Part shown: positions 53,452 through 60,580 of the stretch, piece by piece
Layout of the letters: each line of letters begins with the position of its first letter
Position numbering within the stretch: the stretch's first letter is position 1
Source of the DNA: Petralouisia muris
GTDB taxonomy: Bacteria; Bacillota; Clostridia; Lachnospirales; Lachnospiraceae
Reading direction: 5' to 3'
Assembly (NCBI RefSeq): GCF_004793545.1
Contig: NZ_SRYA01000019.1
Location: forward strand, 26,005-90,004
DNA: 64,000 bases
The notes under the pieces: generated by a model
Told to the model about the DNA's origin: nothing
Database searches by the model: none
The model's input: the letters and a program-made list of their open reading frames with translations, nothing else
Translations under genes and position numbers: made by a program

Positions 53452-54201
53452 ATGGCAAAGGCAGATAGGACGGATGAGGTAAACCGGATTTTGATAATGT
53501 ATGACACCATGCGCAGGGGAAGGGAAGTCCATAAGGAGGCTTTCTGCATGGAACATGGAATCTCTGAACGTACATTTGAAAGGGATATAGAAAAAGTCAG
53601 GATATTCTTAAGCGAAAATTACAGCGGGCAGCGAGCCGACTATATCCCATCCAGAAATAGATATCAGATGCCGGGCAGCTGCGAAAACGGGGAACTGTCC
53701 TTCTCAGAACTGGCGCTGATCCTTAAAATACTCAAAAACGGGCAGGTATTGGAAAAAAATGAGTTTGAAGGGTTTGCAAGGAGCCTGCAGTCTGTAGCGG
53801 AGAAAAGGAAAAAAGATGCAGTGGAGAAATTAATCCGGCAGGAAATCAGCCAGTATGAGGAAAAAGAAGGGCAGGAAGCCTTTTTAAAACTGTTTGGTGA
53901 TTTGCTGGAATGCATTTTGGAGCGGAACATCATCCGGTTAAAGATGAAAGGAAACAGCCAGGGAAAGAAAAGGATTCGGTTTTACCCAGTTGCAGTGGAA
54001 TATCAGGGAGGGGAATTTTATCTTTTGGGCTACTAGAAGGGCCAGGAGCTTTTTGCATTTTTGCTGGTTGAAATAGAATCCTTCCAGATAGCCATCCAGA
54101 AATATGGAAAGGAGATTGCAAGGAAGTACAGCTACCAGAAAGGGAAGGAACTATACAAGAAATTTAAGAGAAAAGGAGAAAAGATAAATGAAGAGGATTA
54201 A
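53452..54201 (+). pseudogene. WYL-domain transcriptional regulator with one in-frame TAG
   Basis: The first 194 codons give a winged-HTH (RTDEVNRILIMYDTMRRGREVHKEAFCMEHGISERTFERDIEKV) and the start of a WYL domain (IRFYPVAVEYQGGEFYLLGY). A TAG at 54034-54036 stops it. The same frame then continues for 54 sensible codons (KGQELFAFLLVEIESFQIAI... KGKELYKKFKRKGEKINEED) to TAA at 54199, and the next gene starts inside this end (ATG 54188). The overlap shows that the full 249-codon gene was the original. WYL regulators (BrxR, CapW) often repress defence operons. Loss may derepress the genes downstream, unless TAG is read through. Confidence 0.78.
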
Positions 54202-54841
54202 ATTCCCATTGGTGATGAAAGATGGGGCGGAAGCAAGGGGCATTGAAGAGCTTAGGGAGCATTTTGACGCTGGGCTGGCGGCAGAATATTTTTCCAATGG
54301 AAAATTAGAACGATGGCTGGAAAATAATTATTACGATGATATTTGGGAAGCTGTTCAGAAACTGGACGGCAGCGAGGCGGATTTTGGACAGAAATTGTCA
54401 GAGGCCTTGGGAGTTCAATGGAAGGGATCCTGTGAAATTGATTTGCAGGCAGTCATGAAACAGACAGAATTGAAAGAGCAGCTAAAGCCATATGTCAGTG
54501 AAGAGCAGCTTCAGAACATGGAGCATATTGCAGGCAGCCAGGAAGAATTGGAGCGGCTGGCAAAGTCAGGCTGCGGCAGGGTGTATCTTTTTGGAAAAGA
54601 ATTTCGGATACCGGAATGGATGGAAAACATAGAGTGCATCGGCGTCAACCGTCCAGCCATCTGGCTGGAAATCAAGAGCCGGGAAGAATTTAAGGAAAAG
54701 AAAATTAAATTGCGGGATGTTGCGTTTGCAGAAGAAGAGATGAGAAAGATTGCCCAGGAAACAGGGGTAGAAGATGTCTTTTTCGGATTGTTGGACGTGT
54801 TGGATTTGTATCTGGATAAAGTGCAGCAGGCATTGCGCTGA
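54188..54841 (+). CDS. Uncharacterised 217-aa protein of the AAA+ cassette
   Basis: Two blocks stand out. The first is KFPLVMKDGAEARGIEELREHFDAGLAAEYFSNGKLERWL, then ENNYYDD; the second is AGSQEELERLAKSGCGRVYLFGKEFRIPEWMENIECIGVNRPAIWLEI. I remember similar pairs as N-terminal modules in uncharacterised proteins of gut Firmicutes, but from memory only. No membrane segment or catalytic motif. It overlaps the WYL gene and is 17 bp before the AAA+ gene, so it is probably an adaptor or sensor of the ATPase. Function unknown. Confidence 0.75.
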   Translation: MKRIKFPLVMKDGAEARGIEELREHFDAGLAAEYFSNGKLERWLENNYYDDIWEAVQKLDGSEADFGQKLSEALGVQWKGSCEIDLQAVMKQTELKEQLKPYVSEEQLQNMEHIAGSQEELERLAKSGCGRVYLFGKEFRIPEWMENIECIGVNRPAIWLEIKSREEFKEKKIKLRDVAFAEEEMRKIAQETGVEDVFFGLLDVLDLYLDKVQQALR

Positions 54842-54858
54842 ATGGGAAGGAATGGCAT

Positions 54859-56391
54859 GTGAGAGAAGAAAAATTTGAAACAAAGCTGCGGGAATATATT
54901 GATGCCCAGATGCCTATTATCTATATCGACAGTTTTGATGACAATAAAATTGACGAAATGATTCTGAAGGTGACCGGAAGCCGGAAAATCTGGGAATGGA
55001 ATGAACTGGAGGGCTGCGTGAACCGGAAAAAAACGGAACAGGGAAAGCCTGTCAGCATCCATGAGACAATAAGCGGCCAGAAAAGCCTTTACGATTTAAT
55101 CAGGGACGGCGCATGCCATGGGGAATTAGATCGGAAAATATTGATTGTCAAAGACATCCATCCTTATCTGGAAGAGACGAAGCTGGTGGCCCTTCTGAAA
55201 AATGCCTGCTTGAAAATCGAGAGAGGGGAACTGGAAACCACATTTATTTTTATTTCTCCCATTGTCAGGGTTCCAAGGGAATTGGAGAAATACATGGTGC
55301 TTTTACAGGAAGATTTTCTGGAGGAGGAAGCCATACGGGAAGTTATCTGTGATTTTCTGGAAGCCTGCAACATGGGCAGCCTGTACGAAAAATTACTGAA
55401 TGAAATTGTGGTGGCCTTTAAAGGGCTTTCCAAACTGGAAATTGAGACGATTCTTGCTCTGGATGTTTCCGCAAGAGGAAAAATTGACCGGGAAACTATA
55501 CAGCTTATCGTGGAACAGAAGCAGCAGATGATACGAAAAGCCGGGATACTGGAAATGATTCCGGTCACGGAGCGCATGGAGGACATTGGCGGCCTGAAAA
55601 ACCTGAAGGAATGGCTGGGAAGGAAAGCCGTTATTTTAAAGGATATGGCAGGAGCCAGAAGCTATGGCGTGGAGCTTCCCAAAGGCGTGCTGATTGCAGG
55701 GGTTCCCGGCTGCGGAAAATCGCTGAACGCCAAAGCCTCAGCCCAGCTGTTTGAGGTGCCGCTGCTGAAACTGGACATGGGGCGGCTGATGGGAAAATAT
55801 GTGGGGGAATCGGAGGCGAACCTGCGCCAGGCCATTTCACTGGCAGAAGCCATTTCCCCCTGTGTCCTGTGGGTGGACGAGCTGGAAAAAGCATTTGCAG
55901 GAATCGGCGGAACCGGAGGCGGCGCGGAAGTTACCACAAGGCTGTTCGGCCAGTTCTTAACCTGGATGCAGGAGAAAAAAAGCGCAGTGTTTGTGGTGGC
56001 CACAGCCAATGACATTATGAAGCTTCCCCCGGAGCTGATGCGAAAAGGCAGGTTTGATGAAATTTTCTATGTGAAGCTGCCTGCGCCGGGGGAGCGGGAA
56101 AAGATATTTGAAATTCATATCAGAAAACGCAGGCCGGGAGATTTGGAACGGATAGACATCAAAACGCTGGTGAACAAAACGGAGGGATACAGCGGAGCAG
56201 ATATTGAGGGCGTGGTGAAAGATGGAATTGAAAATGCTTTTGTACAGGGCAGGCCATGTATTTCTACTTCGGATATACTGGAGGCCATAGAAGCCACCCA
56301 TTCCCTCAATGAAGTCATGAAGGATGATATTGAAAAACTGGAGAAGGAGTATAAGGAACGGAAATTCAAATGTGCTTCCAGCGGCAGATAA
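54859..56391 (+). CDS. Ycf46-like AAA+ ATPase
   Basis: 510 aa. An N-terminal domain of about 235 residues (REYIDAQMPIIYIDSFDDNKIDEM; ILIVKDIHPYL) is followed by a classical AAA+ core: Walker A GVPGCGKS (281-288), VGESEANLRQAISLAEAISPCVLWVDELEKAF with Walker B at 336-341, sensor 1 ATAND (381-385), arginine fingers in RKGRFDE, and GYSGADI. The match to Ycf46-type ATPases ([29 protein letters not shown]) is strong. It probably forms a hexameric remodelling ring. It starts at GTG 54859 after GGAAGG. It is co-directional and tightly spaced with the effector-like gene. Confidence 0.9.
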   Translation: MREEKFETKLREYIDAQMPIIYIDSFDDNKIDEMILKVTGSRKIWEWNELEGCVNRKKTEQGKPVSIHETISGQKSLYDLIRDGACHGELDRKILIVKDIHPYLEETKLVALLKNACLKIERGELETTFIFISPIVRVPRELEKYMVLLQEDFLEEEAIREVICDFLEACNMGSLYEKLLNEIVVAFKGLSKLEIETILALDVSARGKIDRETIQLIVEQKQQMIRKAGILEMIPVTERMEDIGGLKNLKEWLGRKAVILKDMAGARSYGVELPKGVLIAGVPGCGKSLNAKASAQLFEVPLLKLDMGRLMGKYVGESEANLRQAISLAEAISPCVLWVDELEKAFAGIGGTGGGAEVTTRLFGQFLTWMQEKKSAVFVVATANDIMKLPPELMRKGRFDEIFYVKLPAPGEREKIFEIHIRKRRPGDLERIDIKTLVNKTEGYSGADIEGVVKDGIENAFVQGRPCISTSDILEAIEATHSLNEVMKDDIEKLEKEYKERKFKCASSGR

Positions 56392-56407
56392 ACAGGAGGA
56401 AAATTGG

Positions 56408-58003
56408 ATGGAAGAAAGAAAAACATATTGTGAGGAAGAAAGCGGGCAGTCCGTGGCTGGCAGGTTGAAAGACAGTTCAGATGTAAAAACCGTGGTTGGT
56501 GAACTGGAAGAATCTGGAATTGCTGTGGATGGGCTAACGGTAAAAGAGGCTGCCAAAGTCCGGGAGATCTGGGAGCGCTTTCTGACAGCATACAAAGAAA
56601 GCGGACAGGAGCAGGAAGAATTTGCATGGCTGGAATGCCAACTCAAAAAAGAGCTTCCGGAAAAATCCCAGGAAGAAGCCCGGAAAATGAAAGAAGAAAT
56701 TGTCACTTCCATCCGGGAATATGATGCGGATTTGCAGGATATGACAAGACAGATGGAAAATGGAAGGACGAAAGAGAGGTGGTTTGCCGATCGTATGGAG
56801 GAAGCGGCAAAAGGGGTGGCAGTCAATAAGTACGGGGATTACCTGAACCAGATTAATGCCGCCATGGAAAAAGCCAATACCCAGATGATGAGGACAGTCC
56901 GGCGGATGGATGGTGGAATCAAAGAATGTATCAATCTGGATGGCTTTATTGCAGAGCAGCATCAGGTAAACAGCTTTAATGTGAAAGCTACATTACAAAA
57001 ATCTGAACTCTATGCGGAAATACCAAAACAGGGAGAAGCATATGGAAAAAACGCTTTTGATGTGGTAATCAGGAAGAAAAATGAGGCAGAGAAGATTGTA
57101 CATCAGTATCAGTTTAAATTTGGCAAAGACGCCCGGTCCACCATTGAGCTGTTCAAACGGGGAAATTACAATAATCAGCGTATGGTGGTACCTGCGGACC
57201 AGGTGGAGGAGGTGCAGAGGGCATTCCCGAATAAGAGTGTAACAGCATATATCGGTGGTACAGATGAAGTGGGAATTACAGCTGACCCTCTGACAAAAGA
57301 AACAGTAAAACAGATGCAGGCAGAGGCACAGGAATCGGGTGTAATTCCAAGAACTGACTGGAATGTATACAATACCAGGGAATTGGCCATCAATCTTGGA
57401 AAACAGGCCGGCGTGGCCGGAATGCAGGCTGCATTGCTTACTACCGGAATCAGCTTGGCAGGACAGGTGTTCAATGGAGAGGAAATTGACGGGAACGAAG
57501 TGGTGGAAGCAGCTTTACGAACAGGGGCGGATACCGGCGTCAAGGCAGCGGCGGGAGGCGCGCTGACGGTAGCATCGGAAAAAGGCGTGTTTTCTATCCT
57601 GCCAAAACCAATGGCTCCGGGAACCATTACAAAGATTGCCTGTGTAGCTGTGAAAAATGTAAAAATCCTCTGGAAAGTTGCGAAAGGGGACTTGACCATG
57701 AGTGAAGGCCTGGAGCACATGGGGAGAACCAGCACAGCCATGGTTTCCGGCCTGGCCTGTGCCGGAGCCGGGGCGGGAATTGGAGCTGCAGCCCTTGGCT
57801 GGATACCCATTGTGGGGCCGATTGCCGGAGGCCTGATTGGCGGCATTGTGGGTTATACTGCCGGAAGCGCGGTTGGAGAGAAAGTGTTCAATGGAGCAAA
57901 AAAGATTGCAGAAAAGGGCGGGGAAGTTGTGAAAAGGGCCTGGGAAGGCATAAAAGAACTTGGTGGAAGCATTGTGGATGGAATACGCTCTTTGTTCTGG
58001 TAA
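56408..58003 (+). CDS. Effector-like protein: helical N-terminus, D...QxK nuclease-like region, C-terminal glycine zipper
   Basis: 531 aa. Residues 1-165 are charged and helical. The middle (about 175-300: DGFIAEQHQVNSFNVKATLQ, YGKNAFDVVIRKK, KIVHQYQFKFGKDA) has E183, D218 and Q235-F-K237 spaced like the Mrr-type D...QxK nuclease core. The C-terminal third has hydrophobic helices and a glycine zipper (GAGAGIGAAALGWIPIVGPIAGG at 453-475, then LIGGIVGYTAGSAVG), followed by an amphipathic helix, like membrane-inserting domains. Nuclease and membrane activity are inferred. Start 56408 follows AGGAGG, 16 bp after the ATPase. Confidence 0.7.
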   Translation: MEERKTYCEEESGQSVAGRLKDSSDVKTVVGELEESGIAVDGLTVKEAAKVREIWERFLTAYKESGQEQEEFAWLECQLKKELPEKSQEEARKMKEEIVTSIREYDADLQDMTRQMENGRTKERWFADRMEEAAKGVAVNKYGDYLNQINAAMEKANTQMMRTVRRMDGGIKECINLDGFIAEQHQVNSFNVKATLQKSELYAEIPKQGEAYGKNAFDVVIRKKNEAEKIVHQYQFKFGKDARSTIELFKRGNYNNQRMVVPADQVEEVQRAFPNKSVTAYIGGTDEVGITADPLTKETVKQMQAEAQESGVIPRTDWNVYNTRELAINLGKQAGVAGMQAALLTTGISLAGQVFNGEEIDGNEVVEAALRTGADTGVKAAAGGALTVASEKGVFSILPKPMAPGTITKIACVAVKNVKILWKVAKGDLTMSEGLEHMGRTSTAMVSGLACAGAGAGIGAAALGWIPIVGPIAGGLIGGIVGYTAGSAVGEKVFNGAKKIAEKGGEVVKRAWEGIKELGGSIVDGIRSLFW

Positions 58004-58028
58004 TAAATGAAATACAGGAGGATGAAAT

Positions 58029-58175
58029 ATGATACTTTTCAAAGGTGATATAGGATATGCAAAAGGGAATGAGGATATTGAAACGATAATGGCTAATTTG
58101 AAGATGGGAATGAAGATGGAAATGTTTATGCTCCTAGATAAGGTTAAGGCTTTTACTGACGAAGGGAAAGTATAA
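58029..58175 (+). CDS. 48-aa small protein of the AAA+ cassette
   Basis: MILFKGDIGYAKGNEDIETIMANLKMGMKMEMFMLLDKVKAFTDEGKV, shown here in outline: a short strand, then a Met-rich amphipathic helix from residue 16 to 40. A strong AGGAGG precedes ATG 58029, so it is very probably translated. It lies 25 bp after the effector-like gene and 8 bp before the next. It may be an antitoxin-like, chaperone or regulatory peptide. No family recognised. Confidence 0.6.
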   Translation: MILFKGDIGYAKGNEDIETIMANLKMGMKMEMFMLLDKVKAFTDEGKV

Positions 58176-58183
58176 ATCAGAAA

Positions 58184-58630
58184 ATGGGGTCGCTGATTCA
58201 GAGACTGGAAGATCCCAGCACAAAGCTGGGCAGTTGGTATGAAATATTTCTTCAGAAGGTTGAAAATGAAATTGAATTGAAAAGATATATCCGGGAGCTG
58301 GTAGAAAGTTTTCCAGGAAATTGGGAATATGATATTCGGGAAGAACAGGTTGAAAGGTTGATGGAGCGGGCAAATGCCATGCAGGGAAAAGAACCGAAAA
58401 GAAATCAAACCGTTGTCCTGAACCGGTTATACAAGGAATTTTCGGAAGAAGAAAAAGGCGGCATCCTGTACAGAATCGAACAACGGGAGCAATTGCTCTG
58501 CATTTTAAAGAAAAATATGCGCAGGGAATTGCAGTTAGAGGATATGGAAGCATTGGAAAAAAATGTGCCGAACTGGAAGGAGCAGATTCAGACCATGAAG
58601 TCATGCCTGAAGCAAATGGAATCATTATAA
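58184..58630 (+). CDS. Small helical protein A of a paralogous pair, 148 aa
   Basis: All-helical, with no known family. The C-terminal 60 residues (LLCILKKNMRRELQLEDMEALEKNVPNWKEQIQTMKSCL) are clearly related to the end of the next gene product (LLCIMEKNTHGRLEPEDIKIVETNLPKWKKQIQEMRISL). The N-terminal halves differ. Start ATG 58184 lies 8 bp after the 48-aa gene, with a weak ribosome site, which suggests coupling. Variable N-terminus plus shared C-terminus suggests specificity versus docking parts. Confidence 0.7.
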   Translation: MGSLIQRLEDPSTKLGSWYEIFLQKVENEIELKRYIRELVESFPGNWEYDIREEQVERLMERANAMQGKEPKRNQTVVLNRLYKEFSEEEKGGILYRIEQREQLLCILKKNMRRELQLEDMEALEKNVPNWKEQIQTMKSCLKQMESL

Positions 58631-58813
58631 TTGCCTGTGTATCTGGTGGAAAAGGGTATATCCGGGAGAAGTGGAATGCCGGATATACCCAGGAAAATTC
58701 AGGAAAGATGGATAAAATTACTATGCAAAAACAGTGAACAGTGCCAGGCGGATTTTGGATTGCGGAGAAATGATTGGCATGAAAACTGTATTAAGAAACA
58801 GGAGAATGAAAGA

Positions 58814-59413
58814 ATGGCAACAGACGAAATGAATGAAGCAGAAGAAATATGCACTTTAAGAGATTGGATCGTTTGTGAAGTGAGGGAATATGAATGTACT
58901 ATATTAAAAAACCATATAGATACTGGTGCTTTCTCTTGGAGGTCCAAGATAACAGCAGAACATAAAAAAATATTGTGGGATTCTTTTATAAAGGATTTGA
59001 AAAACCCGATTACGGAAGTTGGAGATCAGTTTGAAAGTTTTGTTGAGAGATGTGATGGAAATGTCAAAGAATTAAGAGCGGGAATCAGAGAGATTATGAG
59101 GCTGCTTAAGATTTTCTGGAAAGATGCTTCCATAGATGTCAATGAATACGTGGCGGAATTGCTGGATTATGCTCAGAAATCAGGACAGGGAGAAGAAATG
59201 CAAAGAACGTCCGCGCTGGACTCATTCTGCCAGAATCTTCCAGGCGGACAGAAGGAAGGCATAGCCCATGACCTTTCCCAGTTGCTTTGCATCATGGAAA
59301 AAAATACTCATGGCAGATTGGAACCGGAAGATATCAAAATAGTAGAAACAAATCTCCCCAAATGGAAAAAGCAGATTCAGGAGATGCGCATATCTCTGGA
59401 AAACCCACTCTGA
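58814..59413 (+). CDS. Small helical protein B of a paralogous pair, 199 aa
   Basis: ATG 58814 follows CAGGAG; the open frame upstream to TTG 58631 has no ribosome site and probably is leader. The N-terminal part (TLRDWIVCEVREYECTILKNHID; ITEVGDQFESFVERC) differs from protein A. The C-terminal block from LDSFCQNLPGGQKEGIAHDLSQLLCIMEKN onward is shared. Helical, no membrane segment. It closes the cassette and is followed by the nested hairpin at 59480-59549. Confidence 0.7.
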   Translation: MATDEMNEAEEICTLRDWIVCEVREYECTILKNHIDTGAFSWRSKITAEHKKILWDSFIKDLKNPITEVGDQFESFVERCDGNVKELRAGIREIMRLLKIFWKDASIDVNEYVAELLDYAQKSGQGEEMQRTSALDSFCQNLPGGQKEGIAHDLSQLLCIMEKNTHGRLEPEDIKIVETNLPKWKKQIQEMRISLENPL

Positions 59414-59479
59414 AAATGCTGTATTTTCCAGAAATAGAGGATAAGGTAAAAGTTGTGGAATCCCACAAAAATTAAATCA

Positions 59480-59549
59480 GTTTGTAAGCGAGCCCAAACG
59501 TGGCAGGGAATAATGTTTTCCCTGCCACAAACTTTATGCTTACACAAAC
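59480..59549. promoter_or_regulatory. Nested double hairpin between the two cassettes
   Basis: The inner stem GTGGCAGGGAA (59500-59510) pairs perfectly with TTCCCTGCCAC (59518-59528). The outer stem GTTTGTAAGC (59480-59489) pairs with GCTTACACAAAC (59538-59549) with two extra bases. No T-run follows. It probably ends or processes the upstream transcript. A weak promoter for the next gene may lie at about 59600-59636 (TTGCTG, then TACAAT). Confidence 0.65.
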
Positions 59550-59692
59550 TGTGATAATTCAGAAATGGAACAGGCAATGATTTATCAATCTGAATCAGTG
59601 ATTGCTGTGGTAAGAAATTCCAATCCATGATACAATGGAAACGTAAAGTATCCGAAAATTGTAGAATTTAAGAAGAGTGGGGAGATGCAAGC

Positions 59693-60580
59693 GTGAAGAA
59701 ATTTCCAGACATCAACCGGTGGTTTGACATCGTAAATTATGCTGAAATCAATAGCTGCAGGAAAATTGAGATAAACATGAAGGATTTATCCGATACAGAG
59801 ATAGATGAATTCTGCAAAGAGTTCGCTCTATTTATCTGCAGGCTTAGATGCCCATCTGCTAAACTGCTGAGGGAAATGGAAGATGCTGTCAATGGTAGTT
59901 CCGTATTGAACAGCGGAAGAAAGAAAATTTTCCAGGATATATTTTATACAGGTTTTATCAGCGATGATAAGTATAAGTTGACGAAAGATTTCAAATTATC
60001 ATTTGATGATGATGCAGTGAAAGGATATTTTGGCGAGTGCTTTTACTACATATTAAGAGAGCAGATTTTTGAAGACGAAAAGGTTTACATAGAACCGAAA
60101 TTCCCTAAGAAATCGTCAAAAGTGCCTGGAATTGATTTTATTGATATCCGTAAAGATGTGGATGGCTATTATATGATAATTGGAGAGGTAAAAACAACCG
60201 GAAACAGTTACAGTACAAGATTGCCGGAAATCATCCAGGCGTTCCAAGGAAGGATAGATAAAAATTTCAGTGAAATTTATCAGAGTATCCTGGAAAGTGA
60301 TGATGAGAGCATACCGGAATATTCGGCTTTTCTGGAAGAAATGTTGGATATCTTTTATAGGCTTACAGGGAGCGGAAATAAAAAGAAACGTGTTGCAGGC
60401 GCGATTAATTATGATTATCAGGGAAAGAATGCTGGAAAGCTTGCGTTTCGCAAAGTAAAAGAGGAATTGGAAGAAATCGTGGATGATTTTCCTGCGTGCA
60501 GAAGATTTAAATTAATTGGGATATACAATATTGAGGATGTAATAGAACGAATGAGGGATAGGATATGGAACGTGTTGTAG
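59693..60580 (+). CDS. HamA-like PD-(D/E)XK nuclease (Hachiman-type, tentative)
   Basis: 295 aa. The nuclease core is readable: KGYFGECFYYILREQIF (E115), PGIDFIDIRK (D148) and YYMIIGEVKTTG (E165, K167), followed by LPEIIQAFQGRIDKNFSEIYQSI. This order (helix with E, GxD, ExK) fits the DUF1837/HamA fold. HamA works with a helicase, HamB, in Hachiman phage defence, degrading DNA when unleashed. It starts at GTG 59693 after GGGGAG. Its stop lies inside the start of the helicase gene (16-bp overlap), which shows a tightly coupled pair. Confidence 0.65.
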   Translation: MKKFPDINRWFDIVNYAEINSCRKIEINMKDLSDTEIDEFCKEFALFICRLRCPSAKLLREMEDAVNGSSVLNSGRKKIFQDIFYTGFISDDKYKLTKDFKLSFDDDAVKGYFGECFYYILREQIFEDEKVYIEPKFPKKSSKVPGIDFIDIRKDVDGYYMIIGEVKTTGNSYSTRLPEIIQAFQGRIDKNFSEIYQSILESDDESIPEYSAFLEEMLDIFYRLTGSGNKKKRVAGAINYDYQGKNAGKLAFRKVKEELEEIVDDFPACRRFKLIGIYNIEDVIERMRDRIWNVL

